A stretch of DNA of 64,000 nucleotides from Lineus longissimus (GCF_910592395.1 NC_088309.1:13272599-13336598); one strand, 5' to 3'; counted from the first letter of the stretch, positions 10,901 to 22,680 are shown. Numbers and translations are program-made. The notes: generated from the letters alone by a model not told the origin.

Positions 10901-12860
10901 GGGTGTGGGACGTCATGTATTTAAAAATCGTCTGCTAGGACATACAGGACAAAGTCGGCGGAGACAGTTGTGACATTTCATTGCAGACAAAGCAAACGTC
11001 CTCTTCTTCTCGATTTACGTACTTTACTTCAAAAAGTCAGTTTTAACACTACTAATTTTAATCCAGATCCAGTCATGTGATTTCTAGTAACTGCCAAACT
11101 CGACCCAGTGCCGGAACTGTGAAGTAATGATGTAGGTCACGTGGTCAGAGTGCAGGAGTTCCCGTTCCGCCTGGCCATCCGATTTAGCATCTACCGTTCC
11201 GGAACGACATCAGCGCCTCTAGTGTCAAAATCGTAAATTTGCCATTCTTGATTTTGGCGCCAAACGAATCCAAAAAAACACGTTAAAACAATTAAGAATA
11301 TATCAGCTACAAAAATTCGTTATTAACTAACTGGTGAAGAACCATACACAAATATCTAGGCTAGCAGGTGGAAAATTCAATTATTATTTCACCACAAAGA
11401 GCTGCTTCTGTCCGCAGATATGAGACAGCTACCAGGGCGGGGACTATTTCTTTATGGGGCCTTATTGTTCAGCGTCTCCAAGGAATTCTATTTTTAGAGT
11501 CTAATGGGGGGGGGGGCCTTCCCCCCCAATGTACTGACTAAAACCTGTCACTTTCAGAGAACGGGGGAGGGGATTTGGGGGACTCATCCCCAAATGTACT
11601 GGCTAAATATGTCAGAAGGAAGAGGGTTTGGGGGTCTCCCCTATGTCAAACAGTTGTGTGAGTTCACTGGAGCTTGCTCTTTACATATTAATAGGCCCCT
11701 AATAAATGAGTAATAATAGGTTAGATAAGCTGGCCACGAGTGATCCAGGGAACCCCGCCACCCGCCAAATGGAGATTAGGGGTCCTCTGATTCCATGTGG
11801 TCCTCCGCCCACTACCTCACTTTTTTATTATATATCGTCGCTCCTCTCCTAGGAGTGGGGGTGGTCAAATTCGGATGGATGACAGTGAGTCCAGGGTAAT
11901 CTAGTTGTACCCCATTCTGTCCCACCGCTTTGCACACGATCGCTCTTCGCAGGGCGGAACAATATTGTTTAACGCCTTCAAGGCCCCTACGTCATTATTG
12001 TTTACAGGCCTAACTTAAAAAGCAAGTCACATGTTTAAACCAGCCTGATTAAAAAAACTGTGAAAAAAAAGAAATGTTTTTTTCACATAGGCCTACTATA
12101 AACAAACAGTCCGAAAAAGAAGTTACATCCTGCACCAATGCAGACACACAGGGGGTTAAACAAGAATTAACACCATCTTTTGATCAACTACAATATTGCA
12201 ATATAGAAACAAGCATCCGACAGGACCGATCAGGTCTTCATCTGAAGCATTGCCATTAGGCCTACATTGAGTACACTCTGATTTTGTTAGATGATGTGCC
12301 ACTTACAGGCAGGAGTAACGATAACAAATTCCGTAACACCTGCTGTAGTAGATCAGCCAGACATGCCATAGGAGATTAGGCTAGATTGCGCTAATCTCTG
12401 ATCACGCCTGATTACCCTAATAACAACATCATCGGGCAATTCAAAGAGAAACTCCAACCTCACGGCCTCAATGCATTTGCCTTTGCAACGTGAGGTTCGC
12501 TTTTTGACCTTCGCTAACGGGATCTGGCTGTAATGCTGGTCACAGTGGGTATGCTGAAATAATGCCTGGTTCCTTGGCCAATTCCATGCGGAGAATACAA
12601 CTGCGCAACTATACGTCATAGCCCGGGCTTTCGAATCGTCAAAAATTCAATTAAATGTGCCTGTAGCGCCAACTGGCGGTGAAAACAAAACTAATTCCAT
12701 AACAAGTAAAAATGAAAAATTCTCAAAAAATATTCGGCCAGATGTGAAAACAATATTTCCTCTGTGGACCGAGGTATAAAGGAATGAAGTTTAAACTTCC
12801 CGATGTCCTCATTTGCTTAATGTTGGTCGGATCGCCCTGATTTTTGGTTTCTGATTTCAT
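7970..12860. other. Intronic stretch without recognisable genes
   Basis: No reading frame with homology that I recognise is present. At 8,155-8,205 there is a repeat start, AAGAGGCCCAAGGACCTGGC, whose relative recurs at 51,631. Around 11,500-11,645 the G-rich run is simple sequence. Short reading frames at 8.8, 9.1, 11.5, 12.1 and 12.4 kb show no conserved features. Confidence 0.5.
10836..10927 (+). promoter_or_regulatory. Possible promoter: two CRE palindromes before a TATA-like box
   Basis: CATGACGTCATG occurs at 10,836-10,847, a second GACGTCATG at 10,909-10,917, and TATTTAAAA directly after it (10,918-10,927). These match the bZIP CRE consensus and a TATA-like element at a plausible spacing. 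No gene is recognised downstream, so the function is a guess. Confidence 0.2.
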
Positions 12861-12869
12861 CTTGGGTTA

Positions 12870-13560
12870 CCCCTAAGTCAAATCAAAAACTGTAGGATAT
12901 GTGATGTATCCTTGCAAGGAGTACCTACCATAAATGTCTTTGAAAACAAGTCTCTTATTAGTAAGATATTGCACTTTTTACCTTTTTTTATCTTTGGCCC
13001 CCTGGTGGCCAAGTCAAGAATCAGATCAGACCGAAATTCGGTGTCAGCATTGATATGAGGTAGGGAGTCATGTGTACCAAGTCCATAGCTTTAGCAGTTA
13101 AGTGCCATAGTAACAATCAAATGGCCAATTCACACCATTTGACCTCTGTGACCTTGAAAATTAGGTCAAATCAAAAATCCGTACGATATATTACTTGATA
13201 TATTCCTCATAGAAGGCACAATTCCTAGCAAACTACCTACTCATTCATAGGACTCACTGCTCTGCCATTTTTGGCTCACCTTGTGAGCCTATGCGATGAC
13301 AAGGTGCCGGTCCAGGTCACAGAGGTCTGGACTGAAAACTTGGTACACTTGTACCCTTGGGCCCTGGGGTGATTAACAAAAAAAATTTCGTTCCAAAGGT
13401 ATTATTGGTTTGGCCACCAGCGGGCGTAATGCAAAAAACATAAAACATGCAATAGCACACATGATTTTCGTCGGATTTTCATGAATTTTTTGGTACTCCT
13501 AGCAAGAATACATCACATTTCTGTTGGGTTTTTGATTTAACCTACTCTTCAAGGTCACAA
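12870..13560. repeat. Copies of the 300-bp repeat family, two orientations
   Basis: 12,880-13,190 reads in the usual direction (GGCCCCCTGGTGGCCAAGTC, then TGACCTCTGTGACCTTGA). From about 13,265 an inverted fragment starts TTTTTGGCTCACCTTGTGAG and later reads the unit backwards, with complement words such as TACTCCTAGCAAG and AACCTACTCTTCAAGGTCAC. It is non-coding. Confidence 0.65.
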
Positions 13561-13828
13561 ACAGCTCAGGTCAAAGTTCGCTAAACCATTGTCATGTTTC
13601 AAAATTTCTTTCATCAGAACGAAAAACACTGCAGGATTTTTTACCTTCCGAATTTTAACGACCCCAAGACTCAAGTGACTCCTGCCGGAATGCATGTGAC
13701 CACTCAAACTGATGACGTCATATAATCTATCTTTTTCGTCACTCACACACATTTTCGTTGGCGATTTTGCTCTGCATCATGGCAGCAAATTGAGCACGCG
13801 AATTGAACAATATGTTCAATTGCAGCAG

Positions 13829-14275
13829 TTTTGAGGATCTCTTGAGAGATCTACGGTGGAACGTCATCCAGATCTCCGGATGGTGTTCGTGATCGTCTTT
13901 TGTAGTCACGTGATCACAGGCAGGAGTCACGTGATGGCTGGCAGGAGTCACGTGATCGCTGGCAGGAGTCATGTGATTACTGGCAGAAGTCAAGTAAATT
14001 CTGCTGAATTTTTTCCTCCTGCCCACAAAAACGTCCTGCCCGGAAAAACAATTCTGACGCATTTTGCATTCTTGGAAAAAAAATGTTGCAGAATGATTTT
14101 TTGGGCAGAACGATTTTTTGGGCAGAATATAGAATTTTTAATTCTGTGAAGTAAATTTCGAATTCAGTCTGCTGTAAAAAGGGTTTTGAACAATATTTTC
14201 TGAATTTCTGATTGCAAAACGGCTTCCTGCATTGTAAAATAATGTCCTGAACAAATTCCGCTTTGGCATGCCATA
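13829..14275 (+). mobile_element. Right half of a fold-back element related to 44.2-45.2 kb
   Basis: It ends with ATTCCGCTTTGGCATGCCATA, matching the right terminus of the intact element at 45.2 kb. At its left it encodes SFEDLLRDLRWNV in one frame, matching the 46-codon ORF of the intact element. The matching left inverted repeat is not visible, so the copy is truncated or rearranged. Confidence 0.6.
13905..13988. repeat. 21-bp tandem repeat carrying CACGTG
   Basis: There are four 21-bp units, starting GTCACGTGATCACAGGCAGGA, with the last unit diverged. Because 21 is a multiple of three, peptide repeats appear in reading frames on both strands; these are by-products. CACGTG is an E-box, and related CACGTGAC words flank the core of the intact fold-back element at about 44,430-44,465. 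Confidence 0.75.
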
Positions 14276-14948
14276 CGTAGGACTCATGTGACATAACATC
14301 GACTCAGATCGTTGATGATCTAGCCTCTCCCTTAAACAAAGTCCTATTGTTCTGAAATGAATGATTGGATTGCAACCAAATTTGATATGATTATAGCTAT
14401 GTACTCTCTACAACATCCCTGATTTTCAGTATATGACAAATATGGCCGCCTTCTTAGGTATTCAATGAAGTCATGTTACTCCTAAACTGTTGAAAAGATG
14501 TCAACCAATCTACATGTGACATGTACATTTGATAATAACCCTGAATCTCATCAACAGTATGGCCGCAAGGTGGCCATCTTGAAAATAAAATAAAATCTTA
14601 TTATGCCTAAAGCGAGAGTTTTTTCATACCTTGCTTCGCAAATCGGCCACTTAGGAAACTGACCAAAAAAAGTAACATTTTTTCAGGCTTCTTAGCAACC
14701 CCCGTAGAAATGCATGAAAAAGGGGGAAAAATTTTTTTTTCTTTCTTTCTTTCCCGCCCTCCGCCTGATTTTTAAGATGTTTGGGGAGTTCTCATTTCGT
14801 GCTACATCAAACATGCACATGAAGAGTTGAATACATGTACTGACCATTGTTTCTAGGATAATATCTTCCATTTCTTGTAGAATTTCGGTGGCTTACCCAC
14901 TCTCATCTCTCATAATGAATAGCAGACAAATGGTTAATGCTTGTAGTA

Positions 14949-15126
14949 CAGCGGAACCTCCCTTAATGGACACCTCTCTATCAAGGACAACCTCTCCATT
15001 AAGGACACTACTTTTGGTCCCAAATTGGTTGTTTCCATTCATTTCGACCTGTCTAATCAGGACACCTCTCTATAGAGGACAGCACTTGTCAGTCCCTAGG
15101 GTATCCTTAATAGAGAGGTTCTACTC
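14949..15126. mobile_element. pogo/Tigger-like MITE (178 bp)
   Basis: The left end is CAGCGGAACCTCCCTTAATG, and the reverse complement of the right end is GAGTAGAACCTCTCTATTAA. TA flanks both sides (14,947-14,948 and 15,127-15,128). GAACCTC termini with a TA duplication are typical of the Tc1/mariner pogo group. The interior repeats AGGACACCTCTCTAT-like words in both directions. It is non-autonomous. Confidence 0.65.
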
Positions 15127-15191
15127 TAGTTGATATTGATATTGCTAATAACTGGTAGTAGGGTTTTGCTCATTTACTTGCCTTATGTGCA

Positions 15192-15610
15192 CTAGATTTT
15201 GCCAGAGTCTTTCAAATAAAGAGTCAAGAAATGGAAGATATTAACCAAGAAGGGAACGTATGGCTTCAACATCAAAGCCACAGCCCGTTTCGGAAGACGC
15301 GCGTTGGGCCTGAGCTCTCTTGGGTCATGTGGTACACCCAACCAAATTCCGCACAACTGGTCTTTGAACAATTCTTTGATCCGCTGAACATGGCCATTAC
15401 AAACAACTCGTTTTAAAGCAAACGCCTGCTTCAAAGTCACTGATCTCTATAAAACTATTTAGATATAATATCAAAGATAACATTAATATAAAAATGTTTT
15501 GTTTTGATATGTTTCGCATTTTTCCTTTTGACAGTTTTGAGGAGAAGTGGTGGCACTGGTATGAAAATAATTTTCGAAAAGTGTTCTTCTACTCCACATC
15601 ATCATCTTTA
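15192..15610 (-). repeat. Dispersed repeat, inverted relative to 63.3 kb
   Basis: The reverse complement of this stretch matches 63,275-63,660 over about 390 bases. Both copies contain a short reading frame starting MTLKQ/MTFKQ that is not preserved in frame between copies. The family is unidentified and probably a non-autonomous transposon. Confidence 0.65.
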
Positions 15611-15958
15611 TTTGTAGTTAGCAGTCCAGTATGTTGTCAGTGCTTAATTGAACATATAAGGGTATCATATGGCTCCATGTGTTGTGATCTAATGGGATAT
15701 TCATATCTTATTTATTTTGACCGACTACAACTAGTTTTATAGCAGGTTTAATTTCGCGTTTGCGGTAAAAAAAAAGATTAAAAACATGAAAAAAATTGCA
15801 AAACATCCCTTTTTTTGTGTTTAGATGTTCACATGTTTAGAAATCACATTTATTGCTTTCAGAGAGCCAAGGAAGCGATTTCTAAACAAATCCCACTGTC
15901 TTCAGCACGCTACAAATGCGCCACTTTAGCCCATGCTAAGCAACTCACCATGGTTTAG

Positions 15959-16065
15959 TGTAACATATGAATATGTATAAGGTTCACTGGCAGCAGCCTA
16001 TAGTAACACCCTGTGCCATCCATACCAGGTGCCGTTACGTAACATTTGCCAGGTGAACAAGACGA
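15959..16065 (+). repeat. Truncated LTR copy (first ~105 bp)
   Basis: It starts TGTAACATATGAATATGTAT and matches the start of the gypsy LTR at 34,041, then diverges after CCAGGTGAAC. The five bases before it (TTTAG) do not match those after the 3' LTR (GCAAA), so it is not proven to be the 5' LTR of the same insertion. Confidence 0.7.
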
Positions 16066-16069
16066 TAAA

Positions 16070-16900
16070 TCTATAGTCAGATCGGCCTTGGCTCTCGTCA
16101 AAGCAACACATGTTCATGGAATAAAAGATAGTGATTTACTGGAATATATCGTTGTACTGTTGATACTTTTGCTAGTCTAACCTGGAGGAACCCAAACGCC
16201 ATATACAACACGGCGACCATTGGCAGGAATTCTTCCCAGGAATATGTACTAGCCAGCAACAGTACCATAATGGAATACAAGTTCATAATATACTAACGTT
16301 AATGGAACAGCATTTAGGAAAACCTGTTCACAAACGAGGCCCGTTCGAAATACTGATTCAGGCCGCCTGATGCTTTGTTGCAAAACTGCTCAAAGAACGG
16401 ACGAAGAAAAAGTGATGAAACATTAATATCAGTTGTGAACTACGGCACTAAAGTAGGTCAAGAACATTACGATTCGGATTATATTCACGACATTTAGTTG
16501 TGATCGTGTTCGTTTCCACCTTTAGCAGTTTAGAGTGCTAATTACTCTAAGTTTTATCAGGACATTGTAATTTCTCCAAAAGAATTATATTTCCGGCGAA
16601 TATAGTGATCCCGGACAACACGCACACTGCCATGCTGTGTTCCGCCGTGCTGGTTCATGAGGAAGGAAGGATGTACCTGCCCAACTAGGATAGTAGGATA
16701 GTATCTTGATTTATTATTATATTATTATTGTACCCATGTTTTCTCCACGTCTCTTCCATTCTTTCAGCAGAAGGTAGGTGAACAATAGTGTCATGATCAT
16801 GGCGACACTACGTGTCATATATATCAGCGCTTAAAATATGCCTCTCCTAGTCCGACAAATGCTCCTAGTCCTAGGACCAGGTAGGCTTTATTCTGGGAGT
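16070..16900. other. Left flank of the virus-like array
   Basis: No gene or clear terminal inverted repeat is seen. I compared it by eye with the right flank at 29,260-29,450 and found no convincing inverted match, so the left limit of the virus-like element is unknown. Confidence 0.4.
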
Positions 16901-16910
16901 GGATAGTGTC

Positions 16911-18121
16911 TTATTTTGTGGTTTGGAGGACTGGGATTGGTGGTGCTGGTGCTGGCGTTTTCAATTGACCTACTCTCTTGACTTTAGATGGCATGGCACT
17001 GAGGTGAGGGACCTTCTTGGAAGGGATCCGATGACTGTACAGCAGAGGGTTCGGCCCGAATGTCATGTCGCGTGGCGCAATGGTCACGTTGTTGTTGTAG
17101 CCGTTCACTATCCCCACGTTCAGGACCTTGATGGATGGGATGATGTACAGGTCTTGTCCAAGGGCGTAGTCTAGTCTCATCTTAGTGGCAGTGATACAGT
17201 CCTCGTACCTCTTAATCATATCGGGAAGCGACAGGATATTGGCCTGGTCAATGCTGTCCTCTAGGAGTGTCAGGAACTGGGCCTGTGCATCTAGGGACGT
17301 ACCTCCACTGCCGATGATGGGAGCTCTGGGACCCGAGTATGCAGTAGACGTAGGTCCTCAGGCTGTCGTTCAATCTGACTATTCCCAGCCTTGTGGAGCC
17401 TCTGCCTTTAGCTTCTCAAGGGGAGCCTTGTGGAGTTTGCTGGCAAAGGTCGGTGTCTGGTTCGAGAAGTAAAAGTGTGAGGAATGGCTCACATAGCCGG
17501 TCCCGTGAACTGGTTCCCCCCCAAAAGGTAGGAGGTGCCTAGTCAATTGTTGTCTCCGCCGTGATATCTAAAGTCGGAGTACTGTGGGATGTCGAATTCT
17601 GTGATAGTCAATTGTTGTCTCCGCCGTGATATCTAAAGTCGGAGTACTGTGGGATGTCGAATTCTGTGATGACAGTTGTGTACCTGGAGTCGTCTAGTCT
17701 GTTTTTCCACCTGTCAAAGTTGTTGTAGCCGGGTATGTGGCAAACCATCTGACGAAGGACCTTCCTGGTCTGGTAGTAGACGTGGAATCTAAAGAAGGAT
17801 GCGACGAACGAATCGTCACGAGGTAGGTGATCTGTAACGGACACGCCGCATCCCCAGGTGGCACACCAGACGGCCATGTTCAGCTGGTTTTGGTACAGGT
17901 TCATGTAGCATGTTTTCTGCCACTTGGCTATGGCTGCCTTGGTTCAGAAAGTGAGTTCGAAAGAGTGGAATATGTCGTAGGTCTTTGCAGAGAAGCTGTC
18001 CTTGTCCTTACAGTAGACTTGTAGGTTGGTCAGTAGCTGTCTCTACTTTCCTGTTACCGAGTTATCTTGGATGGGGTAGGAGATGTTGGGGTCCCGTGTT
18101 GAAACTCGGATGATAACTCAT
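16911..18121 (-). pseudogene. Virus-like array gene A, divergent from the capsid-like gene
   Basis: Fragments at 18,117-17,920, 17,904-17,608 and 17,219-16,911 read as successive parts of one protein on the minus strand, broken by stops, a missing segment and a 65-bp duplication. Recognisable words are NLQVYCKDKDSF, FFRFHVYYQTRKVLRQM, YGGDNN-like YHGGDNN, and near the C terminus RLDYALGQDLYIIPS. I know this as an uncharacterised multicopy protein of invertebrate genomes. Its place next to the capsid-like gene suggests a structural or virion-associated role, which is inference. A possible start is the ATG at 18,121-18,119, 32 bp from the opposite ATG, so the two genes probably share a bidirectional promoter. 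Confidence 0.55.
17541..17670. repeat. Exact 65-bp tandem duplication inside gene A
   Basis: 17,541-17,605 and 17,606-17,670 are identical. 65 is not a multiple of three, so the duplication shifts the reading frame of gene A. Perfect identity means it is much younger than the other lesions, or an assembly artefact. Confidence 0.9.
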
Positions 18122-19135
18122 TTTTTCTGACTAAGTATATACCTGTTCCGAAAATGTCTGCTTACGGCAACTTGCTTAACCCTGCTCGTCGCGAGAGGGT
18201 GCAACTGGGAGTGAAGGTGGATCGCCAGTATCACAGCATCACTCACAACCCGTCCACGATAGGGGCGGGTAAGACCCTGTACGTCAGGGTGCCAAAACTG
18301 AGAAGGGACGTCGTGATTGTCCCAAGGACTCTGAAGCTGACCTTCGATCTGACTAAGAAGGGACAACCAAACAATCACTTTGTTAACAACGTGGGGAAGA
18401 ATTTGCAAGCCAGAGTGGTTGACAAACTGGGAGGAGTGATTCTCTCCGACGTCAACTTCTACTACATGTACCAGTCCTACAAGGACTTGTGGCTGAGCGA
18501 AAAACAGAGGAAGAATCTCATCCTTCAGGGAATCGGGGAAGCCAACCTGAGAAAGCTTAGATCAGGAGCAGGTGATGCTAACAAGGACGAGGCCAAAGCA
18601 AAGGCCATACTCACCGCCTGTGGTTCCAAGTACAGCATGCCTCTGGACTTTGAGCTATATAGCGATCACGGGCTATTCTACCCAAATGTGATAAGCGAGG
18701 ATTTTGTAAGAAAGATCACCTTCAACGAAGCCAAATACGTGGTGAGCGCAGAGGAGGCCACCAACATCGGCTACGATGTCAACAACATTGCGAGATAGCC
18801 AGGCCGACTACATGAACGCAGTGACCTTTCTTTACGACTACGTGACCTATTTCAAGTCCCAGACACTCGGGATGGACAAGACAGTCAACGTGAATGTCAA
18901 CATTGCGAGGCGTTTGATGTAGGGGATCCTTCTGTTCTTCCAGGAGACGGTGGAGGCTGGTGAGTACGATCCGGAGGCCACAACCTTTCAGAACCCGGGC
19001 ATCACTGACATCCAGGTGACCATAGAGGGATTGGCGAACAAGATTTACGCAAAGGGTTTCAAGGCTCATCAGCAGTGGTACGAGGCAAGGAGACACTACT
19101 TGCCCAAGCTGGCAGACGGGAGAAAGTCAGACTAG

Positions 19136-21768
19136 AGGCCTGGCGGCCTGAATAGCTACGCTGGTGGAATTTAATAGCAAGGAATCAGATGAATGACAAG
19201 AAAATGTAGCAAGTAGTATATGCTAGTACCAGAATGTAGGTTCATGGTAGATAGGGAGATGTGGACAGACTAGATGGAATCAAGCTTAGACAAATGGGGC
19301 CAAATTCATGAAGGGCGTTCAGCTTAAAACAGCGTTTAACTACTGAATAGACAGATTCAGGTCCTTCATGTAAATCTTCACAGAATATGAATAGGCCTAT
19401 AACTGATCAGGGAGAAGTTACACACGTCTAATAAATTTGGCCCCTAGGGTGGATGACAGTTGTGAAGGCTTTATTTGAACTGCAGTGAATGAAGTAGTTG
19501 AGGGGTTCTTTTGTCACATCCGCTCTTCAATACCTTCAGTGCCTTTGCTCCAACTGTGTTTAAGCAGGCCAGCGCAAAACTGCTCTTTCAATACCGCTAG
19601 TTTGATACCATTAACGCTACTGCTTTCCTCCAATGGTGTTGAAATGAAAATGGGTTAGCACAAACCTACTGTTCATTATCTTTAGTTTGATACCAACCAT
19701 GACTGCTTTAGCTATAACAGTCTTAAAGTAGGGCAGAAGGTCATAAAAGTAGGTCAGTGCAAATCTCTCCTTCATTACCTTGAGTTTAGATTAGTTCTTG
19801 TGACACTGCTCTATTCCCTCCCATAAGGCTACAATGCAGACTCTAGATTGTGACATGAGGCATGATGCCATCTCTAACATCACCCTCTCTACTCTCATAT
19901 CAATCAGGCTACAATGCGGTCTCTTACTTGATTGTGACATGAGGCATGAAGCCGTCTCTTGCATCACCCGCTTCTTTTATATCAAACAGGCTACAACGAA
20001 GTCTTACTTGATCTCATACATCACGCTCTTCTCTTATATTGATCAGACTACAATGTGGTCACTTACTTGATTGTGACATCACCCTCTTGTCTCATATCAT
20101 TCAGGCGACAATGCGGTCTCTTACTTGATTGTTACATGAGGCATGATGACGTTTTTTACATCACCATACCCCTTGCCAGACCTCTTCTGAAAAGGTGCTC
20201 GACTTTCAGTTGCAAGTTGCGGGAAATTTTTATGTAGAAACAATTTGGTTTCCTGGTATCAAATGATCAGACGCAGTGCCGTCTTTACACTGGCAGATAA
20301 ACTAAACATAAGGACTCCAACTGCGCCGTGGATAATTTATTTTCTGAGGCATTCCCCTCTCTCTCGACCCAGGGTAGAGCGTGACAGTAAAGGGGTAGGA
20401 ATTTTAACTCGACCTAAGGTCAAGCATGACACTAGTATAAGGGTTAAAGGTTGCATGTTCAAGAGTTTAGGTTTAACAGGTAAGCTTTATTTTTTTTAAT
20501 ATTATAATAAATAAAAATTCAGAGATGCCTATTATTCAATTTCAAGGCTTCTTTATTCAATCAACTTGTATAATACAATAAAACAAGACCAAAACGTGAA
20601 GGACAAATCAGCTAAGATACAGCGTCTTCTTTCCCGATCCTGTCAATCTCATGGCTGACTGGTTGATTGGTTTCATGTCACAAGCAAGCACAGCAACACC
20701 ACTTTGCCAGTGGAGACCATCAGAATGACTCGTAGATAATAGACTGCATCATCATGTAAACATGAGAAAAAATAGGACTTCTTGTGAAGCGGTCCGCCAT
20801 GTTTGTTCATCAGGCGTTCGGGTTTGTTTTGATTACGTCGATGATGTTTATAACTACAAAGAGGCTATTCTTATAACAAAGTTTTGTCTGGATTTCAAAG
20901 TCATTCTCCTGTAGTTGTTATATCTATGTGTAATAGATAATTGTAAAGTATTACGATTATTTCATTCTGATGATTGGGAAGATTTTTTTGCAACAACGTT
21001 TTGTGTATAAAATGTACTATGGCGTTCATGTGTGTTTTGATCTTCGACTTCGACTCAATGACTGAGCAAATTTAACGAGACAGAAAGCCAAAAATGGTAA
21101 CACTTCCTATGTAAACAAGCTACAGGAGTCATTCTATACTATGACTTTTCAAATAACAGTTGTCATGGCCAATTGTACCTAGCAAATCAAGAGAAAATAC
21201 AGAGAAAACTCACCCTGGTTTTCTGTCAAAACGTCTACCGGGTTTCTCTACGTGTCTTTTATCGGCAATATATATAAGAATTTGACAAAATAACCCCACA
21301 AAACGACATGTTGACATTAAGAATCAAAAGATAGGGAAAGACCACTTTCTAACTGCTCGTTATGAAAAATTTAGATTGGACCTATGTTTTGAAGTGAACG
21401 TACACACTCTATATACATTCGCAAGATGGCCATCACTTTATCAGCCTCGGCTGCAATGCCTTAGGGCAATGCCTTATGTGTAGCGCGTTTAGTGCATTAC
21501 AGACACAGGTACGAGTGAGGCCGTTTTGCCACTTTTGACCAGACGACAATTTCCAGCTTAAAATCTGCCAATTACTGCCAATTACGGGGCGTTTAGTCTT
21601 TCTGCTGTTAATAGCTATAATCCTATCGAAACAAGAGTTCAAAATATTGGTATCCTGGTACATTTTCTGGCCCAGCTACAGCAATCGGATGAAAATACAA
21701 CTATTTTGCTGGAACTACTTTCGGTCAGCTCCAGTACAAACCATAAGCTAGCGTAGCTAAAAGTAGCA
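19136..21768. mobile_element. 2.6-kb non-autonomous insertion inside the capsid-like gene
   Basis: It separates two parts of one reading frame. Near its left end is TAGCTACGCTGG (19,153-19,164), and the reverse complement of its right end begins TTTTAGCTACGCTAGC, a short inverted terminal match. AAAGTCAGAC before it and AAAGTAGCAAC after it may be a diverged target duplication. Its right 370 bp recurs at 1-1,168. No transposase was found, and the superfamily is undetermined (hAT is possible). Exact ends are uncertain by about 20 bp. Confidence 0.7.
19834..20170. repeat. ~85-bp tandem repeat inside the insertion
   Basis: The phrases AGGCTACAATGCGGTCTCTT and TTGATTGTGACATGAGGCAT recur about every 80-90 bases, four times with decay. 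Short reading frames across it simply translate the repeat. Confidence 0.7.
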
Positions 21769-22005
21769 ACATGGACGTGGAGGAATTCTACGGGAATGAT
21801 AAGTATGCACTGTGGCTGGACCTGAGATCGACAGAGGATGGAAGACTGCATGGATCGGGTCTAAAGCTGGTAAATACCAATGATGGTGTACAGCTGGCCA
21901 TCACGAGAACAACAGACACGGCCTACACCATGCACGTGTGGTGGCCGACGCTCAGATGAGCATTCAAAATAGGCAGCTGCACTCAACTGCGTTATAGATT
22001 ATAGA

Positions 22006-22604
22006 ATGGCTTCTTGGCCTGATCTTCCGTTTAACTTGATAGTGTCTGGAATCACTTACTGCGGGAAAACTCGCTATGTCCTGGGACTGTTGGACTCTAC
22101 TTTCCAGGGAAAGTTCGACAGAGTGGTAACATTCTGTCCTACGTTCTATGAGAACAAAGCATACGAGCGAAGATTCTTCTGCAAGGACCCGGATATAGTG
22201 ATTGCCCCGCCGTTACAGGTGAGAGACAATCTGGATTCCGTGTTGAAGATTTGTAGCGAGACCTATGGTGGAACGGGGGACAAGACTCTCTATCTAATAG
22301 ACGAGTGTGCAAAATAAAGTCCTGTGAGCTGACGAGGGTGGCGTTTAGCGGAAGACATCTCGGAATATCAGTGTGGTTCATCACCCAAAAGTACAACGCC
22401 GTGGTGAAAGATTTCAGAGACAACATCAGGGCCCTGGTACAATTCTACGAAAAGGATGAAGACTCACAGAAGATAGCCCTGGCGGAGAACAGGGTCATAT
22501 GAAGGGACCAGACACAGCAGGTGGTGGAGAGATGGAAGCTAGGGAAAAAGTCGAAGTTGATCTTGAGACTTGACCATCCCTATGGCTATCGAGTGTTGGA
22601 TTGA
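22006..22604 (+). pseudogene. FtsK/HerA (A32-type) DNA-packaging ATPase
   Basis: The protein begins MASWPDLPFN. Walker A is SGITYCGKT at residues 14-22, and Walker B is TLYLIDE with D99 and E100. A frame change lies near 22,310 and an in-frame TGA near 22,500. After the break, SGRHLGISVWFITQKYNAVV is the expected third motif of genome-packaging ATPases of double-jelly-roll viruses. The total is about 200 aa, the usual size for small viral A32-like ATPases. It would pump DNA into preformed capsids. It starts 9 bp after the capsid-like gene. Motif evidence is strong, but the copy is inactive. Confidence 0.8.
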
Positions 22605-22680
22605 CGTGTTGGAGCTTGGTATCAAATTGATTCTCTGGTGGCACATCGTGATTTTCCTCCATAAGATATACACAGTTATG

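Larger units (their letters stand above)
18154..21996 (+). pseudogene. Major-capsid-like protein of the virus-like array, split by an insertion
   Basis: The first part runs from the ATG at 18,154 to 19,132, with a frame change near 18,798 and a stop at 18,920-18,922. The last ~75 codons are at 21,771-21,996, with a further frame change near 21,950. Together they imply about 400 aa. Features that resemble double-jelly-roll capsid proteins of Polinton- and adintovirus-type viruses are a conserved N-terminal strand region, a GG-containing strand followed by YKDLWLSEKQRKNLILQGI, and IPLDFE-like MPLDFELYSDHGLFYP. The last part contains DLRSTEDGRLHGSGLKLVNT. The fold call is by pattern, not by structure. 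The gene heads the rightward array and is followed 9 bp later by the packaging ATPase. Confidence 0.6.

Noticed and set aside
12353-12619. Minus-strand 88-codon frame as an exon
   Set aside because: No splice context or recognisable domain.
13739-14062. Protein with four repeated peptide units
   Set aside because: The repeats come from a 21-bp non-coding tandem array and are open on both strands.
16911-17174. Plus-strand tryptophan-rich frame
   Set aside because: It is antisense to gene A, whose minus-strand reading has conserved wording.
22006-22604. Host or bacterial ATPase
   Set aside because: Short A32-like size, motif wording and capsid neighbours fit viral packaging ATPases; the region lies in a host intron, so bacterial contamination is unlikely.
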